64,000 bases of DNA from JALSNL01 sp036479585 (GCA_965224785.1 OZ245062.1:1178001-1242000); one strand, 5' to 3'. Shown: positions 18,770 through 27,521, counted from the first letter of the stretch. The notes: generated from the letters alone by a model not told the origin. Numbers and translations: made by a program.

Positions 18770-19855
18770 TTAATCTTTTTCAGGGCTACTTAAGGGGTAA
18801 GATGAATCTAATATCTTAAAGCCTAAATCGCTGAACCATTGTCTTCCATTAACAAGAACAACAACTCCTATTTTGTCTTCTAAATTAAACCCTGCAAAAC
18901 TTACAAAACCAGGTGTTCCTCCTTTATGATAGTAAATGGTTTTGCCCGATTCCTCTCTTTTTAAAATTTCCCAACCTAAACCCATTATGTTTTTATCATC
19001 TTCGAAATGAATTTTTTGAGTTTCTTTTATGGCATCATCAATTTCAGTTGGTTTTAATTCAATCTGGGCTTTTAAGAATTTAAGCATATCTTTTGCGGTG
19101 CTTCGCAAGCCTCCCATTGATTGAAATTGACCTAAATCCAATTCGTCAGTTTCTTTGTTGTCTCTATACCCCTTTACCAGATTTTTCCTTTTATTGGAAG
19201 GAACTACAAAGTCTGTATCGTTCATATTTAGTGGCCTTATAATTCTTTCTTTTAACAAATTTTCATAACTCTCATTTGTTTGGTTTTCAATGGCTTGTTC
19301 AATAATCAACACTCCTAAATTCGAATAACTGAATTGTCCTGAATTGGAATCCAATTTATAGCCTTCTAAAAAATTACTCAGATTTTTTGACGTGTAATCT
19401 CTATATCGATAGTCATCATTTGGGTTCATATTTAGAGGCTCTCTTGGTAAACCTGATGTGTGGGTGGATAAGTTTTCCAGCGTAATGGTTTGAATACTAT
19501 CAGTATAAATGCTTTTTAAAATTGGCAAATATTTTTCCACAGGACTTTGGATATTTATTTCGCCTTTTAATTGTAAATCTGCAAGTAATGTAGCGGTAAA
19601 GGTTTTGGTTATAGAACCAATCTCGAAAATAGAATTTTCATCTGGTTTTGTGCCATCTCGCATAGACTTTTGTCCAAATCCGTAATATTGTGTACCGTCC
19701 TTGTCAATAATTCCAATAATAGTACCTAAATGGTAACCATCATCTACTCTTTTTTGCGCTTGAGTTGCAATATCTGTTGGCAATTCCTTAATTATTTCAT
19801 TTTTGCAACTTGTCAATATGAATATTAATAGAATGCTCCAAGTTTTAAATCTCAT
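18770..19855 (-). CDS. Serine hydrolase, beta-lactamase/penicillin-binding (PF00144) family lipoprotein
   Basis: 361 residues. Lipoprotein signal (ILLIFILTSC, Cys17). Catalytic motifs of class C beta-lactamase-like hydrolases: SITK (S81-K84), YSN (177-179) and HKGG (310-313). Such proteins act as esterases, D-amino peptidases or carboxypeptidases more often than as true beta-lactamases, so resistance should not be assumed. The gene is the payload of a 1480-bp unit bounded by two identical 185-bp repeats and has no promoter of its own that I can see. Its style resembles Flavobacteriia proteins, consistent with transfer. Confidence 0.88.
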   Translation of the reverse strand: MRFKTWSILLIFILTSCKNEIIKELPTDIATQAQKRVDDGYHLGTIIGIIDKDGTQYYGFGQKSMRDGTKPDENSIFEIGSITKTFTATLLADLQLKGEINIQSPVEKYLPILKSIYTDSIQTITLENLSTHTSGLPREPLNMNPNDDYRYRDYTSKNLSNFLEGYKLDSNSGQFSYSNLGVLIIEQAIENQTNESYENLLKERIIRPLNMNDTDFVVPSNKRKNLVKGYRDNKETDELDLGQFQSMGGLRSTAKDMLKFLKAQIELKPTEIDDAIKETQKIHFEDDKNIMGLGWEILKREESGKTIYYHKGGTPGFVSFAGFNLEDKIGVVVLVNGRQWFSDLGFKILDSSYPLSSPEKD

Positions 19856-19875
19856 AATAATTTGTTTTTATGGTG

Positions 19876-20060
19876 GCTAACGGGCGGCGGTTAGGAACAG
19901 TCTCCCTTTTCAAACCGTTAGGTTTGTGAAAGGGATATTGTTTCTAACCGATGTTCTGTGTAGTTGTGAAGCGGAGCGCAACAACTATGCAGAGCATCGG
20001 CGTCAGCCGCCGCCCGTTCAATGTAATTATGTAGCGAAGCGGAATAATTACATTGAACGT
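19876..20060 (-). repeat. 185-bp exact direct repeat, copy 2
   Basis: Identical to 18396-18580. On the minus strand its end GTTAGCCACC lies about 20 bp before the ATG of the hydrolase gene. Recombination between the two copies would remove exactly one gene plus one spacer (1480 bp). Confidence 0.92.
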
Positions 20061-20185
20061 GTTTGTGTATGATTTCGTTGCGTGTTTCAGCAACTAATTT
20101 GGCAAATACAAACCGAATAGAAAATCCGCGAGGATTTTCGTAAGTAAGCTTGCACTAGCAATGAATTATACACGTTGTTGGCAAC
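20061..20185 (-). repeat. attC-like palindromic spacer B
   Basis: TGTGTATGATTTCGTTGC (20065-20082) mirrors GCAATGAATTATACACG near 20158-20174, and a GTTGGCAAC core (20177-20185) sits at the end, next to the stop of the downstream gene. A matching GTTGCCAAC is found at 20947-20955 on the other side of that gene, so the gene is framed by core-like sequences. Confidence 0.45.
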
Positions 20186-20193
20186 TGTTTTTT

Positions 20194-20925
20194 TTATTCG
20201 GTATATTCTATTAATTGGTTTAATGTTACTTTGATTTGTTTATACCTATTGTATTTATGTGTCTCAAATATGTTCAGGTCATTCACGCAATTTTCAAATT
20301 CAGAGCTCAATAATAAATGGTCATTAGATTGAAGAAGTTGAGAACCTTGAACTCTTTCTAACATATATTTATCTATTTCTCTCCAAGAACCATTTTTTTT
20401 AATGAAGTCCACGTAGTATTGAAAGGAATAATCACTTCTCCTTTCAAGTAACTCTAGGTCTTCAATCAAGCTCAGCCAATCATAGATTAATCTCTTTAGC
20501 TCATTATTTTCAACTGAATTTAATCTGCCAGAATTTTCGAGAGATTTTATATTTAAATTAGTTCTTTTCCATTGAGAAAATCCAAAGGTTGACAATAAGC
20601 TATCCAACTTTTCACTTTTAAATTTGTTAGTTGCTCTATTGTTCATCGATAGCAAAAGATATTCTGTTGAGTTAATATAGGTTTCAGAGAATTCAATTGC
20701 TGAATTAAGATTTTTTAGATTATTATTTAATTCTAAATTTAAGTTTTCAAAAATTAAATTCTGTTGCTTATTTTCAGTTTGATTTTCTTTCCAATTATTT
20801 ATTCCTAACGCAATCAATATTCCTATTACGACAAGAATAATTTCACCAATCGCATAAATCAGATATTTACTGAACTTATTTTCAGAGAGATTTTTTTGTC
20901 TAATTTTTCTAAAGAATTTTATCAT
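20194..20925 (-). CDS. Membrane-anchored protein resembling DUF6090 family
   Basis: 243 residues. A basic start (MIKFFRKIRQKNLSENKFSK) leads into one membrane helix (LIYAIGEIILVVIGILIALGI) followed by NNWKENQ, a motif typical of Flavobacteriia DUF6090-like proteins. The remaining 190 residues are helical and charged. Function unknown. It is the third gene of the cassette-like island, framed by GTTGGCAAC/GTTGCCAAC at 20177 and 20947. Confidence 0.72.
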   Translation of the reverse strand: MIKFFRKIRQKNLSENKFSKYLIYAIGEIILVVIGILIALGINNWKENQTENKQQNLIFENLNLELNNNLKNLNSAIEFSETYINSTEYLLLSMNNRATNKFKSEKLDSLLSTFGFSQWKRTNLNIKSLENSGRLNSVENNELKRLIYDWLSLIEDLELLERRSDYSFQYYVDFIKKNGSWREIDKYMLERVQGSQLLQSNDHLLLSSEFENCVNDLNIFETHKYNRYKQIKVTLNQLIEYTE

Positions 20926-20956
20926 TGATTTAGTTTGGTCAAAATTGTTGCCAACA

Positions 20957-20986
20957 TCGTAATAAACACAATTGTGTTTATTACGA
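20957..20986. repeat. 30-bp perfect palindrome at the island edge
   Basis: A perfect 30-bp palindrome centred on AATT at 20970-20973, with arms TCGTAATAAACACAA. It immediately follows the GTTGCCAAC core at 20947-20955 and could be the last attC/attI-like structure or a terminator-like hairpin. The rest of the 20926-21240 gap shows no gene. Confidence 0.7.
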
Positions 20987-21240
20987 ATTAAGTTAAATTG
21001 TAATTACGTTGTTTATTGCGTAAAATTACTTCAAATCTATTGCTTTTGAATTTATCACAAATCAAATCTAAAAGTTTAAACTAAACTTAAAAAAATGTGG
21101 AAGAGAATCAAAACAAAAATATTAAATGTAAGAGAGAAGAAACAGAAGAGTAAAGGGAGGAAGAGAAACTTTAGATGCTAGAAGGGAAGATTTCGAACTT
21201 AATTTCTTAGCTGTTTCAAAACAACTCAAAATTAAAATAT

Positions 21241-21393
21241 TTAATATTTCCTTTCATCTTTTTTAATTTCCTTTCTAATAAAGTTTAGTATGTAAAACCC
21301 AAAAGACAATAATATTATTACAAGCATAGCATAAGTTATAAAATCTTTATAACCGTTTGCTTGAACGAATTCCATTATTTTATCAAAGTCCAT
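21241..21393 (-). CDS. 50-residue single-span membrane protein downstream of nor genes
   Basis: A short frame from ATG at 21391-21393 to TAA at 21241-21243. It begins MDFDKIMEFVQANGYKDF, continues with one hydrophobic helix (ITYAMLVIILLSFGFYIL) and ends basic (NFIRKEIKKDERKY). Size and topology resemble small accessory subunits of haem-copper oxidases, and it lies just after norF on the same strand, 140 bp away beyond an inverted repeat. The upstream GGAATT is a weak Shine-Dalgarno. Function inferred from position only. Confidence 0.5.
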   Translation of the reverse strand: MDFDKIMEFVQANGYKDFITYAMLVIILLSFGFYILNFIRKEIKKDERKY

Positions 21394-21417
21394 AAGTTAA
21401 TTCCGTATTAGCACCAC

Positions 21418-21515
21418 AAACCTCGGAGGTTTATAATATTTGTAAATTCTATTATTTTAAGCGGTTGCTTAAAGTAATTCTATGATTTCTAAAAACAGTA
21501 AAACCTCCGAGGTTT
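21418..21515. repeat. Inverted repeat pair AAACCTCGGAGGTTT
   Basis: AAACCTCGGAGGTTT (21418-21432) recurs as its exact reverse complement AAACCTCCGAGGTTT (21501-21515). The pair sits between norF and the small membrane protein gene and may act as an RNA hairpin or be a mobile repeat. Confidence 0.6.
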
Positions 21516-21532
21516 TACCATCCCTCACTTAG

Positions 21533-21775
21533 TTAAATATAATAAGCAAAACCAATAAACGTTACAAAAATTAGTAATATTGAAACCAAAATAGTTTTCC
21601 AAATAAAATGAGCTTTTGAAATTTCCATAAACTGAAAACCAATTCCTAAAAATTTAATTCCATAAAGAGCTAATATTGAAATCGCTAAACTTGTTCCTAA
21701 AAAAGAAGATTCAGAAAATACAAAGCCAATGATAGTTAGTGATATCAAGGCTATCCAAGTAATTCTATTTGTCAT
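21533..21775 (-). CDS. norF: NorF-like small subunit (cytochrome oxidase subunit IV family)
   Basis: 80 residues from the ATG at 21773-21775 (GGAG eight bases upstream, so the longer in-frame start was not chosen). Three membrane helices: ITWIALISLTIIGFVF, TSLAISILALYGIKFLGIGFQFME, FIWKTILVSILLIFVTFIGFAYYI. The middle helix with KF.GIGFQFMEI is characteristic of the COX4_pro/NorF family. It probably helps activity or assembly of nitric oxide reductase. It follows norE by 17 bp. Confidence 0.8.
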   Translation of the reverse strand: MTNRITWIALISLTIIGFVFSESSFLGTSLAISILALYGIKFLGIGFQFMEISKAHFIWKTILVSILLIFVTFIGFAYYI

Positions 21776-21792
21776 AATAGTAATCTCCAAAA

Positions 21793-22392
21793 TTAGTTTA
21801 GTAAATAGAGAACAGGGAATAACAGCATCCAAATTAGATCGCACATATGCCAAAAGGAAGCTGATGTTTCTACATCCAGAAAATTATTCTTAGAATATTT
21901 TCCACTTTTAATTTTCTTATAAATATATGTTAAAAGTATTACACCAAACAAAACGTGAAGGAAATGAAATCCGGTTAGAAGCCAATAGTATGTGAAAAAT
22001 GAATTGTAATTTAATCCAATTCCGTGACTTAATTTTGAACTGTACTCGAAACTTTTTAATGCTAAGAATACTATTCCCAACAGAATTGTTATTCCCAAAT
22101 AAAATTTACTTTTATCACTATTACCAAGTTTAAGTTTGTGTAAAGACTCTGCCATAAAGTAACCACTTGTAAGCAATACAATTGTATTGATGGTGCCAAG
22201 AGCCTTATTTAATAGGGCTTGCGAGGTATTAAAAAGATCTAACGCATCTTGTCTTTGAAAAGCAAATACAATTAATGCAATTGTAAAAGTTAAAACTTCA
22301 ACTAAAATTATCATCCAAATTAAAATTCCACCAGGTGGATAGAAGATATTTTTATGATTGATCTTTTCTGTGTTGTCTATTGTTGTTTCCAT
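21793..22392 (-). CDS. norE: NorE, haem-copper oxidase subunit III-like protein
   Basis: 199 residues with five membrane helices. Subunit III features include YPPGGILIWMIILVEVLTF, VLLTSGYFMAESLHKLKLG, TYYWLLTGFHFLHVLFGVILL and the terminal ETSASFWHMCDLIWMLLFPVLYLL. NorE proteins accompany NorCB in nitric oxide reduction and increase its activity; they hold no redox centre. It is in the same operon as norD, though a repeat fills the 196-bp gap between them. Confidence 0.88.
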   Translation of the reverse strand: METTIDNTEKINHKNIFYPPGGILIWMIILVEVLTFTIALIVFAFQRQDALDLFNTSQALLNKALGTINTIVLLTSGYFMAESLHKLKLGNSDKSKFYLGITILLGIVFLALKSFEYSSKLSHGIGLNYNSFFTYYWLLTGFHFLHVLFGVILLTYIYKKIKSGKYSKNNFLDVETSASFWHMCDLIWMLLFPVLYLLN

Positions 22393-22464
22393 TTATACCT
22401 TTACGTATCTCAGATTAGTAATCTGCATTTTTTGAATAATGTTTTTCTTATAAAATTTATAATT

Positions 22465-22539
22465 GTCATTTCAAGTTTAATTGGGAATCCAGCAAAAAAT
22501 ATGAAAATGGATTTCCGATAAAAACATTCGGAAATGACA
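22465..22539. repeat. Intergenic inverted repeat inside the nor operon (norD-norE)
   Basis: GTCATTTCAAG (22465-22475) pairs with GGAAATGACA (22530-22539), with TTGGGAATCCAGC and TGGATTTCCGATAAAAACAT between. It is close kin to the copy at 7258-7342. Confidence 0.65.
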
Positions 22540-22588
22540 ACCAAAGAAAAAATCACTTGTTCTAATCTTAAACTGAAATATGAATAAT

Positions 22589-24358
22589 TCAACTATGCTC
22601 AATCCTATCATACAATTTAGTTAGTGAATTTAATAATTCCACCGGACTTGTTAAAATATTATAATGGTTATCTCCGAACATTTGTGGCAAGTAATATTTA
22701 GCTTGTTCTTCAATTGCAAAAGCAAAATTATTAATTCCCATTACTTTCATTTCTCGTAGTGATTGCTTTATATCTTCAACTCCGTACTTTCCTTCGTACT
22801 TATCATAGTCATTCGGTTTACCATCAGATAATAAAATCAACCATTTTTTTCTATGATGATTTTTATTCAAAAGGGAAGTAGCGTGCCTAATTGCCGGACC
22901 AATACGAGTATAACCAGTAGCTTCAACAGCTCCAATTCTTGCTCTTGCAGTTTGCCAAGATTCGTTAAAGGACTTTAGAGTAATGTAGGAAGTGTTGTTA
23001 CGAGTTTTAGAATAGAATCCATCTATTTGAAAATCAATCTGATACTCGTTTAGAACTTCACCAAAAAGTATTGATATTTGTTTCTCAACATCAAGTATTC
23101 TATTGCCATTTGCATAAGCATCACTAGATAAACTCAAATCCAGTAGAAATAAAAGAGCAAGTTCTTTTGAACTTTTTCGTTTTGAAACGTAAATTTTTTC
23201 ATCTGGAGTGTGATTTGATTTTATGTCAATGAATAAATTTGTGGCTGCATCAATATCAATATTATCCCCGGAAAATTGTCTTCGGTTTTGCTCCCACTTA
23301 TTATTAAGCAATGCAAAATTTTTTTTCAATTGAATTAGCAGAGAGCGATTTTGCTCAATTGTTTTTTTATAATATGCTGGAGCAGAATTTTTTTGAACTT
23401 TTGGGAAAACTTTACAGTAATCATATTTATAACTTCTATTTTGAAAATCCCATTCAGGATAAAGCAAATGACGATTCTCATTTTCAATAGTTGCACTTTC
23501 TGCAATGGTCGCATTGCTAACGTAGTCTGCCTGGTAAACAGAATGAACCGGATCATCTGCACGAATCATATGTTTTAAGTTATATTCTTGTAGAGCTTCC
23601 AAATCATCTTGAAGAGAATCATCTCCGTCAAAATCTCTAATTACATTATCAAACTCATCAACAGTATCTATCTTTTCAAAATTATGAGTAAGCACATAAT
23701 CTTCTTGCTGTTTTTTATCGATGGAAACAATTTCTAAATCGTCTGCTTTCTGAGCTTCAATTACAGTCTTTGGATCAACACTTGGGTTTTTACGAGCTTG
23801 TTCATTTATGTTTTGTAAATCATCTTTGTCAGAATCTAAAGAAATATTTTTCATAAATCTTCCGTACATCCAAGTGAAATCTTGAAATCCTTCTTTTGTT
23901 TTTTTATTAACTTGAATAGGGAAGTTGTCTAAAAGTAGTACGTAATCTTTTTCAAGTAAAGGATATTCATTAAACAATTCTTTAAGAATGTTTTGCGAAT
24001 TGTTTTTTGCTTCATCTTGTGCTTCCAAAATAGTTGCAGAATGATTTATTGGAAAATTCAGAATAAGTTTTTGTTGAACTGACAAATAAAATAATCGATA
24101 AATATAAAACTTCAAATTAAGTTCGACAGAATTGTAAAGTGAAATTGACTTTGGTAAATAAAAGGAGTTGCCTTGCCATCCACCTTCTCGTTCGGAGTGA
24201 AAAATGTTAATTGGTCTGCCAGTTATGGCTCTTGAAAGGATGGACAACTTGGAAGTGATTGAACTAAGTGGAACTTCAAACTCACTATTAGGATTAGTAG
24301 TTTTTTGTTTCTTAAAAAACTTAAATAATTTTTGAAATATGAGTTGGTCTATTTCCAT
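22589..24358 (-). CDS. norD: NorD, vWA-domain accessory protein of nitric oxide reductase
   Basis: 589 residues. The N-terminal two thirds are mostly helical and charged. The C-terminal von Willebrand A domain starts about residue 402 with MIDAS motif D407-L-S-L-S, then TGYTRIGPAIRHATSLL (typical of NorD), LILLSDGKPNDYDKYEGKYG. With the NorQ ATPase it is needed to insert or activate the non-haem iron of NorB. Lies downstream of norQ with a 214-bp gap that contains a repeat. Confidence 0.9.
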   Translation of the reverse strand: MEIDQLIFQKLFKFFKKQKTTNPNSEFEVPLSSITSKLSILSRAITGRPINIFHSEREGGWQGNSFYLPKSISLYNSVELNLKFYIYRLFYLSVQQKLILNFPINHSATILEAQDEAKNNSQNILKELFNEYPLLEKDYVLLLDNFPIQVNKKTKEGFQDFTWMYGRFMKNISLDSDKDDLQNINEQARKNPSVDPKTVIEAQKADDLEIVSIDKKQQEDYVLTHNFEKIDTVDEFDNVIRDFDGDDSLQDDLEALQEYNLKHMIRADDPVHSVYQADYVSNATIAESATIENENRHLLYPEWDFQNRSYKYDYCKVFPKVQKNSAPAYYKKTIEQNRSLLIQLKKNFALLNNKWEQNRRQFSGDNIDIDAATNLFIDIKSNHTPDEKIYVSKRKSSKELALLFLLDLSLSSDAYANGNRILDVEKQISILFGEVLNEYQIDFQIDGFYSKTRNNTSYITLKSFNESWQTARARIGAVEATGYTRIGPAIRHATSLLNKNHHRKKWLILLSDGKPNDYDKYEGKYGVEDIKQSLREMKVMGINNFAFAIEEQAKYYLPQMFGDNHYNILTSPVELLNSLTKLYDRIEHS

Positions 24359-24451
24359 ATATGTTTTTATTTGTAGAATATATTGTAAGCAATCTACTGT
24401 TACAATTAAATTCAGAATATTTTCATTTGTATAAAATATTATTTCTTGATT

Positions 24452-24559
24452 GTCATTGCGAAACTTCTGTCTTTTAGAAGTTGTGGCAATCTGTTAAATT
24501 ATTTCGGATACTTATTACAGATTGAGAACTCAACAAAAGACGTTGAGTTTAGAATGACA
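24452..24559. repeat. Intergenic inverted repeat inside the nor operon (norQ-norD)
   Basis: GTCATTGCG (24452-24460) faces GAATGACA (24552-24559). Inner half-arms include CTTCTGTCTTTTAGAAG and GAACTCAACAAAAGACGTTGAG. The phrase TCTGTCTTTTAGAAG also occurs at 1143-1157. Confidence 0.65.
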
Positions 24560-24572
24560 AAAAATACTAAAA

Positions 24573-25355
24573 CTATATCATCAAACTTGCTAAATCTTTT
24601 AACGCACTTAGAACATCTTCATCATCAGTTAGTGGTTCAATAACTGCAACTTCAACCGATAGACGATTTCCTAAACCAGAGTGAATGAGTTTTGCCGCAT
24701 CAACTAATAAACGTGTTGAAACAGTTTCAGTTAAACCCAACTCTGTTAAGTTTCTAATTTTATTACCAAGCTTAACTAATTTTTTAGCAATATTCTTTTC
24801 AACATTTGTTTCACCAATTAAAATTTCTTCTTCCAATTTTGGATCAGGATATGTAAAAGAAAGAGAAATAAATCTTTGCCTAGTTGATGGTTTCAATTCC
24901 TTAAAACCTTTTTGGTAGCCTGGATTAAAAGAAGCGACAAACATAAAATCTTCGTGTCCCATAATTGTTTCGCCAGTTTTATCAATATACAATTCTCGTC
25001 TGTGATCAGTTAACGGATGTATGGCAACGATAACGTCTGGTCTTGCTTCTGCAATTTCATCCATATAAAGAATTGCACCTTCCTTTAATGCCTTGGTTAA
25101 AGGTCCGTCAATCCAAATGGTTTCATTCCCTTTAATTATATACCTTCCAATTAAATCAGTTGCAGAAGTTTCTTCGTGACAAGAAATTGTAATTAATGGT
25201 TTCTCCAATTTATAGCTTACGTATTCTACAAAACGAGATTTACCAGTTCCAGTTGGACCTTTTAATAGCAGGGGAAGTTTATTCTTATATGCGTGTTCAA
25301 AAACTTCAATTTCTTTTCCGACTTTTTTATAAAATGGTTCTTGAGTTTGTGTCAC
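24573..25355 (-). CDS. norQ: NorQ, MoxR-type AAA+ ATPase
   Basis: 260 residues. Walker A GPTGTGKS (33-40), Walker B ILYMDE (95-100), sensor region FVASFNPGYQKGFKELKPSTRQRF. NorQ (CbbQ/NirQ family) forms a ring ATPase that works with NorD to activate the reductase. 84 bp separate it from norB. Length is normal for the family. Confidence 0.93.
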   Translation of the reverse strand: MTQTQEPFYKKVGKEIEVFEHAYKNKLPLLLKGPTGTGKSRFVEYVSYKLEKPLITISCHEETSATDLIGRYIIKGNETIWIDGPLTKALKEGAILYMDEIAEARPDVIVAIHPLTDHRRELYIDKTGETIMGHEDFMFVASFNPGYQKGFKELKPSTRQRFISLSFTYPDPKLEEEILIGETNVEKNIAKKLVKLGNKIRNLTELGLTETVSTRLLVDAAKLIHSGLGNRLSVEVAVIEPLTDDEDVLSALKDLASLMI

Positions 25356-25439
25356 AATGTATTCCTTAAATAATAAAACAAAAGTTACTCCCTTAATAAA
25401 AAGAGGGTAACTTTATAATAACTAACTATCTTTTATAAA

Positions 25440-26801
25440 TCAATTCTCTTGCAATGCTTTAAATTCTTCTTCGCTTATAATTGCTTCATCATTAGGCATT
25501 CCGAATTTATAAAAGTTTACAATATATAAAATAATTCCAGTTGTAAATAAAGTTGCTGCTAAAATAAGAACAAAGAAATGTGGTTGAATTTCATTTTGAA
25601 CTGTCATGAAATCGTATCCGGCAATTCTTTCTAAATAAACTTGAGCAACACCGGCAGCACCAAAGGCAGCAGTCATTGCAACCATTCCAATATTAGAGAG
25701 CCAAAAAGCAAGATGCCCAATTTGATTATCATATATTTTTCTTCCGGTTATTAGTGGCATTGCATAACTTATAATTGCCAAAACTATTGAAGCATAAGCA
25801 CCCCAAAATGCAAGGTGTCCGTGCATTGCTGTTACTAATGTTCCATGTGTGTATAAATTTACACTTGGCAATGTATGAGCCATACCAAGAAGTCCGGCTC
25901 CAATGAAAGACATAATTGCAGAATTAAGTGTCCAAAAAATTGCCAGTTTATTAGGATGTTTTTTATTCCCTTTTTTATACATCATAATTGCAAACAAGGT
26001 CATAGCCAAAAATGCGAGTGGTTCTAATGAAGAAAAGATACCACCAATAATTAACCAGTATTTAGGTACGCCAATAAAATAATAATGATGACCAGTTCCA
26101 AGAATTCCAGATAAGAAAGTTAAGCCAACAATAACGTATAACCATTTTTCAATTACTTCACGATCAACTCCTGTTAGTTTAATTAATAGATAGGCAAGAA
26201 TTCCACCCATAACAAGTTCCCAAACACCTTCAACCCAAAGATGTACAACCCACCAGCGGAAGAAAGAATCTACTGAATGATTATCGAACCAAACCATTCC
26301 CGGTAAATAAAGTAAAGCGATGAAAATTAATCCGAAGGTAAGAACCCAAGAAGTTGTTGTATGTTTTTTACCTTTGAATATTGTAATAACGATGTTAACG
26401 AGAAATACAATTACATTTATAGCAACTAACCAATCCAAAGGTCTTGGAATTTCTAAAAATTTTCTACCTTCCCACCAGCCAACATGAAAGCCGGCAACAG
26501 CAACAACCCCAACAATAGCAAAACTATAAAATTGAACTAAAGCCATTGGGACTGAAAATAATTCAGTATCAGATTCATCCGGAATAATAAAATAAGCTGC
26601 ACCCATAAAGCCAGAGAGCAACCAAACAACTAATAAGTTTTTGTGCGTTGCTGTTGCAGCATTAAACGGAATAAATTCGTGAAATACATCAAAACCCATA
26701 TGAGCAAAACCCATAATAAAGCCATAAACAATTTGCAATATTAACAATGCCATACTTAGGGCAAAGAAATAATAAGCAACTTTTTGCGATTTAAATTTCA
26801 T
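25440..26801 (-). CDS. norB: Nitric oxide reductase catalytic subunit NorB
   Basis: 453 residues, about twelve membrane helices, the normal size of cNorB. Conserved ligands are all present: H53 and H329 for low-spin haem b, H327 for haem b3 (TAMHGHLAFWG), H187, H238 and H239 for FeB (VVHLWVEG, GTGHHYYFIG), and the NorB-specific glutamates E191 and E260. It reduces 2 NO to N2O in the cytoplasmic membrane, taking electrons from NorC. Start preceded by GGGAGAG; norC ends 9 bp upstream. Confidence 0.97.
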   Translation of the reverse strand: MKFKSQKVAYYFFALSMALLILQIVYGFIMGFAHMGFDVFHEFIPFNAATATHKNLLVVWLLSGFMGAAYFIIPDESDTELFSVPMALVQFYSFAIVGVVAVAGFHVGWWEGRKFLEIPRPLDWLVAINVIVFLVNIVITIFKGKKHTTTSWVLTFGLIFIALLYLPGMVWFDNHSVDSFFRWWVVHLWVEGVWELVMGGILAYLLIKLTGVDREVIEKWLYVIVGLTFLSGILGTGHHYYFIGVPKYWLIIGGIFSSLEPLAFLAMTLFAIMMYKKGNKKHPNKLAIFWTLNSAIMSFIGAGLLGMAHTLPSVNLYTHGTLVTAMHGHLAFWGAYASIVLAIISYAMPLITGRKIYDNQIGHLAFWLSNIGMVAMTAAFGAAGVAQVYLERIAGYDFMTVQNEIQPHFFVLILAATLFTTGIILYIVNFYKFGMPNDEAIISEEEFKALQEN

Positions 26802-26810
26802 AATCTCTCC

Positions 26811-27245
26811 CTAATTTTGTTTGTAATTATTATCAGGTTTCGGTGGGAAACCATTTAAATCTGTTTTACCAACCCATTTTAAAAATGCAACAAGACCATC
26901 TTTTTCTTCTTCTGTAAAATTGTACTCTACCATCCTTCTGCCCGTTAATTGCCATCCACCTGGAAAATTAAAGGTTGTTTTGATGTAAGCGGGTCCACGT
27001 CTTTCGTAAACCTTTGTAAGTTCAGGAGCATAGTAAGCTCCTTCTCCCATAATAGTATGGCAACCCATACAATTGTTTGAATCCCACAATTCTCTCCCAA
27101 GTACAACTTGTTCTGTAATTTCATCATCGCGAGTGTATTTTGGCATTCCGTTTACCAGTGTATCAATTGTTAAGCCTATAAAGATTAGAATAAAAAAAAC
27201 TGACCCGCCAAGAAAAAATAATTTGGCTTGTGATTTTGAAAGCAT
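26811..27245 (-). CDS. norC: Nitric oxide reductase cytochrome c subunit NorC
   Basis: 144 residues: one N-terminal membrane anchor (LFFLGGSVFFILIFIGLTI) and a periplasmic monohaem cytochrome c domain with CMGCH (59-63) and a likely axial Met105 (TGRRMVEYNF). Donates electrons to NorB. Very strong Shine-Dalgarno AAGGAGGAGA before the ATG. First gene of norCBQDEF; having Q and D between B and E is a common order. Confidence 0.96.
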   Translation of the reverse strand: MLSKSQAKLFFLGGSVFFILIFIGLTIDTLVNGMPKYTRDDEITEQVVLGRELWDSNNCMGCHTIMGEGAYYAPELTKVYERRGPAYIKTTFNFPGGWQLTGRRMVEYNFTEEEKDGLVAFLKWVGKTDLNGFPPKPDNNYKQN

Positions 27246-27293
27246 AAATCTCCTCCTTAATTAAGTTGGAAAATGTATCTATGAAATGAAATA

Positions 27294-27317
27294 TAATAAG
27301 AATATAAACTCTTATTA
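27294..27317. promoter_or_regulatory. Inverted repeat upstream of norC, possible operator
   Basis: TAATAAGA (27294-27301) and TCTTATTA (27310-27317) form perfect 8-bp arms with an 8-bp spacer, 49 bp before the norC start. Placement suits an operator for a nitrogen-oxide-responsive regulator, but it does not match the FNR/DNR or NsrR consensus closely. Confidence 0.35.
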
Positions 27318-27481
27318 TAAAACTAAGAATAATTTTAACTTAATACAAACATAAAATAAAGAAGGAAGGTTATTAATTATTTCCGAATTATAACTAATTA
27401 TGAAGTTAAATAAATAACTGAATGTAGTTGAGAGATATATACTAAAATCTTAGATGTTAATCCTTAATTGGTCTCATATAT

Positions 27482-27521
27482 TCCCTTAAGTGCATTTGTA
27501 TTTGCAAACACACTTAAGGGA
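27482..27521 (-). terminator. Stem-loop downstream of the T9SS substrate gene
   Basis: TCCCTTAAGTG (27482-27492) pairs with CACTTAAGGGA (27511-27521), with TTTG/CAAA continuing the stem. It lies 26 bp past the stop of the gene at 27548. There is no clear T tract, so termination may be weak. The rest of the 27246-27547 gap holds only the norC upstream region. Confidence 0.5.

Noticed and set aside
18770..19855. Antibiotic-resistance beta-lactamase
   Set aside because: Motifs show only the broad PF00144 fold (SITK, YSN, HKGG); most such lipoproteins are esterases or peptidases.
17253..20990. Calling the island a proven integron
   Set aside because: No integrase or attI in view, and the composite spacers exceed usual attC length; kept as attC-like only.
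22410..22592. 60-residue frame between norD and norE
   Set aside because: Composed of the inverted repeat at 22465-22539, with no family similarity.
27294..27317. NsrR or DNR operator before norC
   Set aside because: Arms do not match either consensus; retained only as a generic inverted repeat.
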